Below, piece by piece: positions 1 through 10,619 of a stretch of DNA of 64,000 nucleotides. The notes below the pieces were generated by a model. It was given only the letters and a program-made list of their open reading frames with translations, did not search any database and was not told the DNA's origin. This stretch comes from Acanthacorydalis orientalis. Taxonomy: Eukaryota; Arthropoda; Insecta; Megaloptera; Corydalidae. The stretch's first letter is position 1. Each line of letters begins with the position of its first letter. The DNA lies in the NCBI GenBank assembly GCA_034766995.1, contig CM068325.1:8889616-8953615 (forward strand). The letters are read 5' to 3'. The position numbers and the translations under genes were made by a program.

Positions 1-322
1 AAGTACAGATTCCGCCGAGAATTCTTCAACGAAGGAATCCTCGGCCACGTCGCACTGCGGGCGGTTAAACGCCTGTCGAACGAGAACGGGCATCTCCACC
101 TCCTCCCGGTCCCGTTCGGCAAACATCCCACGGAAGTGGTCCTCGACCACCGCCGTGGGCGCCTCACAGTACGGCGTGCCGTTCTCTGAACGGAGAATCT
201 GCACCATCGCTTTTCGCTTGTTGACCCGGTACAGTTTTTGGATTTTCGCTGCCTCCACGGGGTCGAAGTTCGGTACATCGTTTACCGGTCGCCGACGCTC
301 CCGGCGAACAGGTCTTGCGTTT
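1..322 (-). pseudogene. Utopia-1 internal fragment, truncated by the window edge
   Basis: This stretch is nearly identical to 4081-4402 inside the full-length Utopia-1 element and reads on the same strand. It covers roughly residues 410-517 of that protein, the segment leading into the reverse transcriptase. Homology stops at about 322, where a short AT-rich sequence leads into the microsatellite. The same junction recurs in the opposite orientation at about 26180-26234, so both fragments descend from one rearranged unit. It lacks a start, the catalytic motifs and the 3' end, so it is a dead piece. Confidence 0.9.
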
Positions 323-370
323 TTAAATGATATTTAACAATAATAATTTATAGGAACATTGATGATCAAA

Positions 371-371
<1 letters not shown>

Positions 372-430
<59 letters not shown>

Positions 431-890
431 GTATATGTATATATATATATGTGTGTGTGTATGTGTATGTGTGTGTATGTGTATATGTATGTGTGTATGT
501 GTATGTGTATGAGTGTATGTGTATGTGTGTATGTGTATTTGTGTATGTGTATGTGTGTTTTGTGTGTGTATGTGTGTATGTGTATGTGTGTATGTGTATG
601 TGTGTGTGTATATGTGTATATGTTTGTGTATATGTATGTGTATGTGTATGTGTGGATGTGTATGTGAATGTGTGTATGTGTGTATGTGATGTGTGTGTGT
701 GTGTGTGCGTGTGTGCGCTGTGTGTGCGGGTGTGCGTGCGCGTGCGTGCTTGCGCGTGTGTGTGTGTGTATGTATATATATGTATATATGTATATATATG
801 TATAATGCATATATATATATACATATATATGTATATATACTCGTATATATATATATATATATGCATATATATATATATATATTCATGGTT
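372..890. repeat. Compound (TA)n/(TG)n microsatellite
   Basis: About 520 bp of alternating purine-pyrimidine sequence: (TA)n, then TGTG/TATG runs, then (TA)n. It lies downstream of a U2 3' part on the minus strand. Equivalent tracts follow the U2 3' parts at 24241-24410 and 25741-26180, so it belongs to the U2 repeat unit. All ORFs in it are low-complexity artefacts. Confidence 0.95.
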
Positions 891-1327
891 GGTTGTGAGA
901 TTGAAAAAGAATTTGTGAAAGTGAATTAATTACAGTGCCACAATTATTTTGTGAGATTTCTTGTAGTAATCGCAATTTTATAATGCAAGTGTTTACTGTG
1001 TTGTTTTTTTCTATTTTAAATTGAGTGGCTGCTCGATACTATGTTAGAATTTATATTATTTTTTTTTTTTTAGTTTTATAACTTCAGAAATATATTTCTT
1101 ACTGGTTTATACATTTCTTTGTTGTATTATATATTATGGCTATTTAAATTATACGTATAACAAAAAATGACTGTCGTTAGAAAGAGGGTTGTTCGGTGAT
1201 GGCTTTTCGAGAGAGACTCCCTGCAAGCTTGGATCGACTTCAGCAGAGGGACATTTCAGTTCAAAGAGACCTTCTCTCTTTTTATGATTCTGAGAGACTT
1301 TTTTGATATGTTTGAATTAAAGTAATG
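891..1327 (-). other. U2 downstream spacer, copy 1, with about 165-bp insertion
   Basis: This sequence follows the U2 3' end and matches the spacers at 23972-24240 and 25473-25740 on the other strand. Compared with those it carries about 165 extra AT-rich bases at roughly 1047-1213, between the CTCCCTGCAAGC block and the CTACTATGTTAGA-side block. No gene is seen. Snippets around CTTTAATTCAAAC next to the RNA end could contribute to snRNA 3' processing, but I see no clear 3' box. Confidence 0.8.
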
Positions 1328-1481
1328 AAGGCCGGACCCGGCGGTACTGCAATACCGGGCCAACCCGCGGCGGAGGTGGAGCAAGCTCCTCTAAAAGCAC
1401 TCCGCCATTTTGCAAAAATCAGTTTAATATACTGGTCCTGCAATGCAGAACGTATCAGATATTAAGCTGATAAGAACAGAT
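1328..1481 (-). ncRNA. U2 snRNA gene, 3' part (nt 41 to end), separated from its 5' part
   Basis: On the minus strand this reads through stem-loop II, the Sm-site region (GATTTTTG) and the 3' stem-loops with the conserved CCCGGTATTGCAGTACCG loop. It starts at U2 nt 41 and ends near 1328. Together with 6113-6173 it makes a U2 of about 194 nt, close to insect U2 length. The two parts are separated by a 4.6-kb Utopia-1 insertion, so this copy cannot give a normal U2 RNA. Confidence 0.93.
1461..1481 (-). repeat. Target-site duplication of Utopia-1 copy A, 3' side (21 bp)
   Basis: The minus strand begins ATCTGTTCTTATC and ends CTTAAT; the same 21 bases lie at 6113-6133 on the 5' side. This is U2 nt 41-61. 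The perfect duplication defines both element ends and places the two strand cuts 21 bp apart. Confidence 0.92.
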
Positions 1482-1546
1482 AAAGCAATTTTTATTTAGG
1501 TAATAATTGTTACAAAAGAAATACAGAGCATAGTACAAAATGTCGC

Positions 1547-1560
1547 AGATCAAAGTGTAG
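1547..1560 (-). promoter_or_regulatory. 3' UTR motif complementary to U2 nt 26-39
   Basis: The element's sense strand carries CTACACTTTGATCT, the exact reverse complement of U2 nt 26-39, which ends one base before the insertion site. It lies about 65 nt from the element's 3' end. Copy C has the same 14 bases at 19308-19321, also about 65 nt from its end, and copy E keeps 12 of them. It is antisense relative to U2, so it is not a target-site duplication. A targeting or RNA-docking role is inference. Confidence 0.75.
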
Positions 1561-1638
1561 ATGATAATTAAAAATGACAAACATTAAAAGCCAATAGGAC
1601 ATTTAAAACAAGTTAAAAAAAAAAAAAAATCAGTGTTC

Positions 1639-4600
1639 TTATACAGCTTGTTCGGCAAGATGTTGAGGCAGGGTCGGCGCTGCCGCTGGTGGAGGCTGGG
1701 TGTTGTCCGGCGGATGATATTGCCGGACCCCGGACACGTGTTCGATGTACACATCTCGGGACCAGCGGATCGTGTCGGCCACCATCAGCTTAGCCATCGT
1801 GGACAGGTACCGGGGTGCGATGCCCAGGGACGCCGCGACCTTGTCGTTCGATGACAGCCAGCCGCCGAGCGAACCGACGACGAATGCATCCACGGACACC
1901 GTGAAACCCTGGAGGGTTAGCTGGGCAGCAAGACCGCTATACTTGGCTATTTTCTGCTGCCGAGCCCCCTCCAGGGCGTCACGGCATCCCTCGAATGGAA
2001 TGCACACGTCGACGATCGTTATCCTCCTCGTCGTCTCGTCGATCCTAACGATGTCAGGACGAAGGCGACTGTCGACTCCCGGAACCTCCTTGTTGACCCT
2101 GATGGTAATGGGTCCGCCCACTTTGGCAGCACGCGACAGACGGTCCTGTACGTTGTTATGTCGGTGTTGCCATGCTGCCGAATGGACCGTACAGTGGTTA
2201 AGGACGTGCGGCAACGTCTCATTGGCGTAGCCGCATCGTCGGCACCGTTTATCCCCGTGCCCGAATCGGCGCGTGCCATTAAGTGGCACGACGTCGAGCC
2301 GAGCACGGTGGATAAAACGGTACTCACAGAACCGCGTGTACTTTCCATTCAGCAGAAAGTGGTTGGAGATCGGTGTCTTTCCGGTCGTCTCGATCACCTT
2401 GCCCTGATCACGTAGGCCGATGAGGCGACGATGGTGATATGCTCGGACGGCGGCTCTCAACGAGCGAAGTGCAAAGGCCCGCGACGCCTCCGGGACCACC
2501 ACACGATCCGGCACCTGTCCCGGGCGGCCGATGACGACCGACATGTCCGCTGTGTCGTCGGACCACCGGAAGCTGACATCCAGCTTGGCTCTGAGGCGGC
2601 GGCAGGCGTTTCGAGCCTGGGTCCATAGACTCGAAACATCCCCACCGTCACGCCCCAGAGCACCCTCCAGTGACCCGCTCAGGTACGCCGCCAGCATGAA
2701 ATTATCAGGCTCGCCTCCAATCTTCCGCCTCGCTGCACGCCGAAGGCCGGCCCAAGCCACTGTCCTGACCACTTCGTCTGGGCAGGACAGTAGGCGGAAA
2801 GCGTGCACCACCCGGCTCACGTCCGCGGAGTCGCCGAGTTGGAGCAAGTTAGCACCCCCCTGGTAAGATGTTATATATAAAATATCTGCTGAGGCCCTCT
2901 GCGGTAGGTTCATCCATTTCTTCGCCTTGCTTCGAATGATCTTATCGAGCTCCGTGAGGGGACCCTTTCGGATATTACACCCACGGAGCGCGAAGTCAAG
3001 ACGAGAAAGGATGAACATATTTAGGGCCTCTAATTTTTGCCAGGGGGCCAGGAGGGAGTGGTGTACCCGCATAACGTCCCCCCTAATGTTGTTAATAGTT
3101 TCTAGGGGGGTCTGGGTTACGCGGAACCCAGTGGGTACACCAAGATGTTCGTAATAATCTCCCTCCTGTAAAGCTTCCAACCGGTCTCCCAGGAGCGTGA
3201 ATCGTGTGTCACACGCTTTCCTCTTGCGCCGGCAGTCGACGTGAAGCGAGGCGCATTTGGAGGCGTTGAACTTGATACCCATCCAGGTGGCGGCCGCGCC
3301 CACCTCGTCCAGCAATGATTGCATGGACGAGGGGTCCTTGGCGAGGAGCACCACGTCGTCAGCGTACGCCAGGATCGAGAAATGATGATCAAATAATTGG
3401 TAGCCGTGCGACCCGGACATACCGAGGGCCGCCCTCACCAGAGGCTCGATGGCCAAATTGAACAGCATGGGGGAGAGCGGGCAGCCTTGCTTTACCCCGG
3501 CACGGATCGGAATCGGCTGGGTCTCCCCAGTCGATGTCCGAACCGTGGTAAAAGCCCGGGAGTAAAGTTCGGCAACCACACTCTGCAGCTTCCTGGGCAA
3601 GTTCAACAGGGAAAGCACCCGCCGTATGTGGCCGTGAGGAACAGACCCGAACGCGTTGGCAAGGTCAAGCCATGCCAGCACGATCTGTCTGCCCTCACGA
3701 CGTGCGTCATCAAGGGCACTCTGGACCACGAAGTTGTGTTCGTAACACCCCTCGTGCTCCAGGAACCCTTTCTGCACTGGCGAAATGTTCCCCGTTGTCT
3801 TCGCCCACGAAGCCACCCTGTCAGCCAGGACCCCAGCATACAACTTGGACATCGTGCCACCGAGCGTGAGCGGCCTCCAGTTGTCCAAATCGTCACGGCT
3901 ACCCTTTTTGTGCACGAGCACCGTCCGGGTGTCGGCCCACGCCAGTGGAGTCCTCTCCTCGTGGAGGCAGCGATTGAAAATATATGTTAGTACAACACAC
4001 CCCGGGTCGAGACGTTTCAAGAAAGAATATTTAATTCCGTCTCTTCCCGGGGCGGTGTCCTTCGTCCGGGCCAACCGGCGAAGTACAGATTCCGCCGAGA
4101 ATTCTTCAACGAAAGAATCCTCGGCCACGTCGCACTGCGGGCGGTTAAACGCCTGCCGAACGAGATCGGGCATCTCCACCTCCTCCCGGTCCCGTTCGGC
4201 AAACATCCCACGGAAGTGGTCCTCGACCACCGCCGTGGGCGCCTCGCAGTACGGCGTGCCGTTCTCGGAACGGAGAATCTGCACCATCGCCTTACGCTTG
4301 TTGACCCGGTACAGTTTTTGGATTTTCGCTGCCTCCACGGGGTCGAAGTTCGGTACATCGTGTACCGGACGCCGACGCTCCCGCCGAACAGGTCTTGCGT
4401 TCGGGAAGCGTCGGTGCCGTGGACCTTCCACTGGCGTCGGTCGCAGCCGGGCGAGCTCGTGCGTGACGATCTCCAGTGCCCGTTCGAAGTCCTCCCAATC
4501 GGCCGCCTCCCGCAGGAGACCGAGCCACCGAACCTGGTTGTCCGTCAACCGGGCAGCCGGGTCGGCGGCTGGCTCCTGCGTGCGTTCCGCGACGGCGACG

Positions 4601-5631
4601 TCGGCGAGAGCGGGTGTTATAAAATCAATCACGCTCTCGTCGGCGCCGTCGTCTTGGGAAGACGTCGCCCGGGCACTGTGATCGCCACCTCGATCACCAG
4701 CGCACGCGACGGCATGGCGCTCCCCGCCAACCGGGCGTTCAGCCTCCAGCTGGATGGGAGCCTCGATGGTGTTATGAAGGCTGGCGGCGACCTGAAGCGG
4801 GACACCTGCTGCAGATGCCGCTTCCGGTGCTCCGCCGAGATGTCTAGTCCGGGAACCTCGCGCCTCCTGATCTTCCAGCGGCGTCGCTCCAGCAGGGCAA
4901 TCGGCCGGTGGGGCAGTGATGGTGGTGTCGGTGCTGGCCTCCGTGATGCGTGAAACAAGAGCTGTGCCACGAAGACTCGCCTCCTGGGACGCCAACACTG
5001 CTCGTCCGGTCGATGTTGTCGGTGGGGCTGTGGCCGGCTGCTGAGTAGGATGTTGAACGGCAGCCGGTTCAGGGACCCTCTGCTGGCGACGTCTCGACCG
5101 CGAGGCGATACTCGTCGAGGCAGCCGGCTCGGGTGTTGTTTGCCGGCTGCCGATCGCTAGCTGTGTAGAAGCCTCTCCCTCGATGGTGATTTCGGTCGCG
5201 GCTGCTTCCCCTGCCCGTCTCGTGGGGATCCGCCATGTATCAATAGATTTTAGGTGGCGGATCCCCTGCGGGATTGTCGGGGCAGCCGTGACGACCGATA
5301 CGGGAGAGGCTGGCGGTGAGGTTGGCGCCGGATGTTGTGGCGCCACGTCGCCGCAGGTCTTATGATGGATCTTCATCCTCTTCAGACTCGGGTCCTTGAG
5401 TCCACAGCCCGAGCAGGTAAAGATGAAAACAGGCGTCCCGTGAGTCTTCTTGATGTGTTTCTTGTAGTCGCTGTGCGATTTGTATATGAAAGAGTTTCTA
5501 ATACCCGCACAGCGAACTACATTCCGTACAGAGTGGCACAGCTCACACGCAAATTCCTCCGGCAAAGGCACCGTAACATATATTCTTACTTTGCCGGGGG
5601 ATAACGGAGGCGATGCACCACCGGTGGCCAT
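1639..5631 (-). CDS. Utopia-1 polyprotein: zinc fingers, reverse transcriptase, restriction-like endonuclease
   Basis: This uninterrupted 1330-aa ORF starts at ATG 5631. It would bind element RNA and target DNA, nick U2 DNA and prime reverse transcription there. Two N-terminal zinc fingers are visible: C29-C32-H59-H64 (C2H2) and C73-C76-H89/90-C93 (CCHC). A low-complexity Ala/Pro/Thr-rich stretch (about 100-390) follows. The reverse transcriptase contains FSILAYADD with YADD at 756-759, then a thumb region. Near the C-terminus a CCHC knuckle (C1130, C1133, then H and C in HVLNHC) precedes the endonuclease motif RPD at 1191-1193, with the next Asp at 1208 (PD-x14-D). This is the R2/NeSL-like layout with no apurinic-type endonuclease. 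No catalytic residue I can identify is lost. Confidence 0.93.
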   Translation of the reverse strand: MATGGASPPLSPGKVRIYVTVPLPEEFACELCHSVRNVVRCAGIRNSFIYKSHSDYKKHIKKTHGTPVFIFTCSGCGLKDPSLKRMKIHHKTCGDVAPQHPAPTSPPASPVSVVTAAPTIPQGIRHLKSIDTWRIPTRRAGEAAATEITIEGEASTQLAIGSRQTTPEPAASTSIASRSRRRQQRVPEPAAVQHPTQQPATAPPTTSTGRAVLASQEASLRGTALVSRITEASTDTTITAPPADCPAGATPLEDQEARGSRTRHLGGAPEAASAAGVPLQVAASLHNTIEAPIQLEAERPVGGERHAVACAGDRGGDHSARATSSQDDGADESVIDFITPALADVAVAERTQEPAADPAARLTDNQVRWLGLLREAADWEDFERALEIVTHELARLRPTPVEGPRHRRFPNARPVRRERRRPVHDVPNFDPVEAAKIQKLYRVNKRKAMVQILRSENGTPYCEAPTAVVEDHFRGMFAERDREEVEMPDLVRQAFNRPQCDVAEDSFVEEFSAESVLRRLARTKDTAPGRDGIKYSFLKRLDPGCVVLTYIFNRCLHEERTPLAWADTRTVLVHKKGSRDDLDNWRPLTLGGTMSKLYAGVLADRVASWAKTTGNISPVQKGFLEHEGCYEHNFVVQSALDDARREGRQIVLAWLDLANAFGSVPHGHIRRVLSLLNLPRKLQSVVAELYSRAFTTVRTSTGETQPIPIRAGVKQGCPLSPMLFNLAIEPLVRAALGMSGSHGYQLFDHHFSILAYADDVVLLAKDPSSMQSLLDEVGAAATWMGIKFNASKCASLHVDCRRKRKACDTRFTLLGDRLEALQEGDYYEHLGVPTGFRVTQTPLETINNIRGDVMRVHHSLLAPWQKLEALNMFILSRLDFALRGCNIRKGPLTELDKIIRSKAKKWMNLPQRASADILYITSYQGGANLLQLGDSADVSRVVHAFRLLSCPDEVVRTVAWAGLRRAARRKIGGEPDNFMLAAYLSGSLEGALGRDGGDVSSLWTQARNACRRLRAKLDVSFRWSDDTADMSVVIGRPGQVPDRVVVPEASRAFALRSLRAAVRAYHHRRLIGLRDQGKVIETTGKTPISNHFLLNGKYTRFCEYRFIHRARLDVVPLNGTRRFGHGDKRCRRCGYANETLPHVLNHCTVHSAAWQHRHNNVQDRLSRAAKVGGPITIRVNKEVPGVDSRLRPDIVRIDETTRRITIVDVCIPFEGCRDALEGARQQKIAKYSGLAAQLTLQGFTVSVDAFVVGSLGGWLSSNDKVAASLGIAPRYLSTMAKLMVADTIRWSRDVYIEHVSGVRQYHPPDNTQPPPAAAPTLPQHLAEQAV

Positions 5632-6112
5632 CGTCGGTTAGTGGATTTCTCAGTTTAAATTAAGAAGAATTAAACACAAAACAATAAAAGAACACGTTAA
5701 AAGAGGCCACGTAATGTTCTAAAATAAATTTTAGAGCAGACGTGACCTTTTAAAACTTTACAAATAAAACTAAGAGATTGTGTAACTGAAGGTTACACAA
5801 TCTCAGACGAACACGACGAATCACACGTTAAAATTCACACCACGTAACAAGAGTTACGTGGGCAATACAAAAGAATTTAAAACAAATCTGTAATATTGAT
5901 CGAACCTATCGAAAATTACGATGGCTCGACCAATATTTAAGATATATAAAAAAAAGAAAAATAGAAAAAAAAGAAAGAGAATGAAACACACGAACACGTA
6001 CTGAGAAATCAAGTAACCGACGATGGCTTGCCCGACTGTCCTGCTGGTCCTGGTGGAGGCGGATGTTGTTACCTCCAGGATCCGACCGTGGCTCACGCGC
6101 GAGGATGATGAG
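5632..6112 (-). other. Utopia-1 5' UTR with four stem-loops
   Basis: Four inverted repeats can be folded in the RNA sense. They are 5892-5937 (about 15-bp stem with two G.U pairs), 5840-5861 (CCACGTAAC/GTTACGTGG), 5774-5804 (GAGATTGTGTAAC/GTTACACAATCTC) and 5718-5735 (TCTAAAA/TTTTAGA within an outer CACGT/ACGTG stem). All recur in copy B at 27909-28135, with base changes that keep pairing. The 5' end near 6080-6112 contains a GC-rich CCTCGCGCGTGAGCC segment. Translation control, packaging or 5'-end processing are possible roles. Confidence 0.8.
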
Positions 6113-6173
6113 ATTAAGCTGATAAGAACAGATACTACACTTTGATCTTAGCTCGAAGGAGCCGAGAAGCGAT
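6113..6173 (-). ncRNA. U2 snRNA gene, 5' part (nt 1-61), disrupted
   Basis: Nucleotide 1 is at 6173 (ATCGCTTCTCGG). Stem I, the AAGATCAAAGTGTAGTATCTG segment with the GUAGUA branch-site-recognition element, and the start of stem II are all present. The sequence breaks after nt 61 into Utopia-1. Its stem I (CGGCTCCTTCGAGCTAAG) is unusually long compared with the human and fly forms I remember. Confidence 0.95.
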
Positions 6174-6480
6174 AAAGGAAAAGGATTTTCAATCGTTTTT
6201 CACACGGAACAACGTGCGGTTTTACTGCGAAAGGATCTCGCAGTCGTACGATACGATTAATCTCGTATGGGGAGAAATAGTCCGGAACCGCGAGCTAGAT
6301 GGTACCGCGAGCATGTTCAGTTCCGCACTGAACGTACAGCGGAGACACAAACAGAGACTACTCTAGAGAATCAATATTTCGGAAAGGATCGGTTACAATC
6401 GGTTCCTCCTCGCAACACCGAACTTACGACGAAAAACCGCATCTTAAAAAACTGAAAAATAAACGTGATTTATTTCGAAA
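6174..6480 (-). promoter_or_regulatory. U2 upstream (promoter) region, left copy
   Basis: About 300 bp immediately upstream of U2 nt 1 is almost identical to 17211-17516 in the opposite arm, with only scattered substitutions. snRNA genes of this class use a proximal sequence element about 40-65 bp upstream of nt 1. The conserved block here would place it around 6215-6235, but I cannot match a specific insect consensus. ORFs across it are incidental. Confidence 0.45.
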
Positions 6481-7416
6481 CGGACTAAATATCTAACAAA
6501 GAATGATTAAAATCGAAAAGTATATGGGAAAAACGAAATGTAACATTTCGAATAAGCGCGTATTTTTACATTCAATCGTCTATTGCCAAAATAATCATTC
6601 ATATCATCGAATGCAAACACATGTCCATATAGAACGTGTTATATATTTTATTTTTAAATCCAAAATGTGTTTTATATCCGTTGATGAATTGCAGGTGTAT
6701 ATATTAACTGAACTAATTCATTAACATGAAAACAATTTATTAAATATTTAGCATCTACATAACCGAGAACAGATCGAGTGAATATCACACACTAATGCCA
6801 AACATCTACACGACAGTGTATCTTAGTTTTATCTTTAAGATAACCATAGCTAGCAACCCTAACAACATACTTTATCTATGCTAGCAACTAGGTAAAAAGT
6901 AACATGAGGCAGCGTTATTAACTGTTAACATGTTGTAAAAGAACATTTAAATGTTTTACTACAACAATATCAGTATTGAGTTCGTCTCGAATCTATTCGA
7001 GAAAACAATAAAGTATCTGCGAATATAATAAGCGAAAACATATGTCTTCTACAAAACAAAAATTATCTTTGTTTTTAATCTGACTGATATTTTTTATGTG
7101 ACAAGCAACTATAATATAATCAGTATTGATAAGTGACAGTTACGACGTTAAGAAATGAATGAGTGAGAATAATAATATACAAGAGAAGAGTGCAAGTGGG
7201 AAAGAGATAGTTATAATATTTTAGAATCTGTTGCTCCTTTCACTGTAATATTTTTTGGTTACAGTCGGACGGAAATTAATAACTGAAATTAAATGTGAAT
7301 AAAAAAAAACGTACTTGTATTAGTTTTTGTGATAATTATTAAAAAAAAATAAATCTTATTCATTGCTAATATTCAACATATTTTTCGTGTGATGATTACT
7401 ATAATATCATTACTTG

Positions 7417-8148
7417 AAATTTGTATGCTTCTGTTATATTATATTTATGACAATTATCGTTATTTAGTCATAACAATTACAATATTCAACATACTTTTCG
7501 GTGTGTTAAATGTGACAACACTATACACAAAGATACTAAAATAATACAAAGAGCGCACAATGATTGGTATAGTTAACAGCTTTGTATACTGTACGAAAAA
7601 TGAATTGGAAGATGCTGTAGGAAATGAGCGAAAGAGGGAAAGAGCATATATTTAATAAATTTTTAGTGTCTCGCGTTGGCGACTGTCTGTCGATGTTAAT
7701 TTTTCTGAAGCGGTGTACAGGTAATTACAATGACATTTCAAAGAAACTCATCTGTTCATGAACTAAATACTCGAAGACTTAAAACAATTTTTAGTTTCGT
7801 TTTAAAATATTCTTCGAGATATTCGACAACGTGTGGCACTTCCAATGAGTGTAGGCGTAAAATATGAAAATATAAAAATCAAATTCTTTTCAATTGCACA
7901 TAGAATCGATTCTAATATTTATATGTCTTCCGAGTGACGAAGAGAGAGAAATATAATTTTTCATTGACTCTTCGTAGTTTTGAACAAATAAGATATTAAA
8001 ATTGAAAAACTAGATACAGAAACATTCAGAAATTGGGGAAATTGAGTGTAGACGTATTTCAAACCCGGTTACATATTCGGGATCGGTATGTATTTGTTTG
8101 TTTTGTGAAATTCAGTGAAACTTTTCAAACTTATTTGTAAACAGAGAT
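7417..8148. other. About 730-bp insertion or retained segment in the left arm
   Basis: Between the flanks ATATCATTACTTG and AGAGACGTCACGG, the right arm has only about 29 bases (16231-16262) where the left arm has about 732. I see no terminal repeats or coding potential, so it may equally be a deletion in the right arm. Confidence 0.55.
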
Positions 8149-8423
8149 AGAGACGTCACGGTTTGTAGAATAAAGTATTGTTTTCTCTTTATTTTGAAAT
8201 TGAATTCGAACAAAATACTTAAAGAAAATTTAAATAAAAAAAAATTAGTGATACCTTCTCGTTATTATTGTCTGTATTTGTTATTTTCTCTATTGAAAGC
8301 AGACTTCATCGATTTTTTCACCGGCGGTTTATATGGTGATTTGATATCAGGTTTGTTCAGAGTTCAGTGACAAGACTAATATATCTATAACGAATGAAGA
8401 AAAAGAAATATTACGGATTTAAA

Positions 8424-8474
<51 letters not shown>

Positions 8475-9099
8475 AATTTAGTATTAAATAAAATATTCGT
8501 ACATATTCGCCGCAAAACAAATCAATTATATTTAATCAAAAATGTTTAATAATGATTTTTGGTTGTAGCTTTATTTCGATGGCGATGTTACCTTTAGACC
8601 TCTAAGGTATAAAAAAATACCAGATACTTTTCATTAAAAAGTTTTAAGCTAATATACAAAACGTTCCTTTAAAAAAAAAGTAACGATTACAGGATACAAG
8701 AATCTAATTTTACCATTTATTTTACCGGTTCTTTTAATTTCATCGGATTGTTTTCTTTTTCGATTTATTAAAGTGTTGGTATGTCGAGAATTAAGTGTTG
8801 ATTGTTTTATTGGACATTTTCGATTAGAAAAACAATTCGTGGGTTGTGCGGTAAAAGAGAATTCATTTCTGAAAGTGAGTATTGACAATTTTGATGTTGA
8901 TGTACAGGAGAATTTCGGCGAATGAGCGACAATTAAAAAATATCAATTATGTTTTATTGAACATTTTCGACTAGAAAAACATTTTGTGTGGTAAAAAAGA
9001 ATTTTGGATTTGAATTTCTCTCTGTTATTGCTAAGATCGAATCCCAATCGAAATACATATATAAGTTATAGCTAGAGCAATCAATATTTTGATCAGGAT

Positions 9100-9720
9100 T
9101 TTTTTTTACGATTCCGAAGAGTGAAAATTCAACTCTGAATATAAATTTAAATACAACTTCCAACAATTTATGAAATAAGTGTTAAAAAATCATAACCAGA
9201 TTAAAAATACTTACCGACCGATCGAAACTCCGCATTGTTTTAATTGAACCGCAAAAACTCGCAAATATACACAAACGCTTGCACTCTGATCGTTCGTTTT
9301 TAATATAAACTTTTATGATTAATATAAAACTGAACACTTTTTCATAAAACTTTCGATTATATTGAAAACGGGCATTCAAATACTGTTCGAATTACAGAGT
9401 AGATCCACGAACAAGAGCAAATAATTGTGTGAACGGTCGCGTCGTGCTTCTTTGTACACTGATCAGTAAGTATCTTGTGTTACACTCTGATGTTTAAAAA
9501 TGGCTACCCGTTCGAGGTATGAAACGGTAACTTTTCGGATTTTCCCACATTTACTGTTAAGTGACAGTGAAACGAATATTGGTATTTGTTCATTACTGAT
9601 GATTAGAAAGGTAATATTATTCTTTGAAAAGTGTCTTTTTAAGCTTGAGAATTTGAAAACGGCAACTTTACAGGTATGAAAGGACTTGTCCCTTTAAATG
9701 CCTGGCCACATGTCTATCCT
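9100..9720 (-). repeat. Repeat R copy 1 with a mini-exon-like ATG and splice donor
   Basis: This segment is one of four copies of a sequence in the palindrome arms (also about 10620-11005, 13310-13790 and 14690-15330). On the minus strand an ATG at 9235 reads MRSFDRS and runs straight into a consensus donor GTAAGTAT at 9214. The conserved upstream block contains CGAACGATCAGAGTGC. No downstream exon is recognised, so it may be a transposon end or a decayed first exon. Confidence 0.5.
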
Positions 9721-10619
9721 ATCCTTTAATTCATGCGAATAGGTTCATTGCATTTCTTTAAATACAAAATATTTCTTAAATCCATTTAAAAGATATAAAT
9801 AAAAATATCATAGATAAAGTTCATATATACTCTGAAAATATTTATATCAGTGTTTAAAATTATATAGAAATGTTATTTTTTTAAAAAAAGATATTTGTTT
9901 CGAAAATTAAAAAAAATATTGTTCTTTATTTTAGTATTCTGATGATAATAAAGAATGAAATGTGCATAAGCAATAATCGAAAGTGATCAACAAACGTTTA
10001 TTGAACTTTTTTGATAGAACATGTTTTTTTTTGTAATTTATGGAAGGTGAAAAAGAATTTGTTTGCAAAAATGAATTTAGACAGTGTTAGACATGTGTTC
10101 GAACGGTATTTTGATAATTTCGATAGTAATAAGATAAACTTGTTTATAAAATATTAATCTCTTCAGTTGTTTCGTGATGATTTTTTGCATTTACAACACA
10201 GAATTATGTACTGAAAAAAATGTATCAATGATTCCTTTTTAAACAATCAAAAATATTTTTTACTAGTGCACTGATGAATATGAACAATAAAAGAGCGGGA
10301 TGGCCAGGGTTGCAGTACGTTTAGCATGGCTCTCAGAGGCGGTGTGACAGTATAATTACATATACTCTACCTCTGTAAAACATATTTTTTGCCTCTTTTT
10401 AATATTGAATTTCTTTCCTGTTGCAACAAACATGTTTATTAACGTTCTTAGATTTTTTGCTAATAACCGACCACTATCTCATTAATTATATCAACTATGA
10501 CAAATAATTATTATTTGGTTTTCTTTCTGTCTTCTATCAGAATTTAATACAGAATCGTATTTGGGTATTTAATAGTGTCGTGATTTTTTTAGCTAAAATA
10601 ATCAATATTTTGATCGGAA

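Larger units (their letters stand above)
1482..6112 (-). mobile_element. Utopia-1 copy A: full-length U2-specific non-LTR retrotransposon
   Basis: A 4.6-kb element lies in the same orientation as the U2 gene it interrupts and is flanked by a perfect 21-bp duplication of U2 nt 41-61. It has about 480 bp of 5' UTR, one 1330-codon ORF and about 155 bp of 3' UTR, with no poly(A) tail. The ORF has N-terminal zinc fingers, a reverse transcriptase and a C-terminal restriction-like endonuclease. Published Utopia elements (restriction-like-endonuclease LINEs specific for U2 genes) match in target and architecture; the family name is inferred from that. An intact ORF and perfect target duplication point to recent insertion. 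Confidence 0.9.

Noticed and set aside
323..929. Long ORFs rich in His/Thr/Tyr/Ile or Cys/Val
   Set aside because: They are translations of TA/CA microsatellite in all frames, with no coding signal; the same applies at 24196-24513, 25697-26221 and 52309-52638.
6503..6724. 73-codon ORF conserved in both palindrome arms as a small gene
   Set aside because: Conservation is explained by the inverted repeat itself; composition is AT-rich, and the differences (e.g. N/K, R/Q, I/V) show no clear bias toward silent sites.
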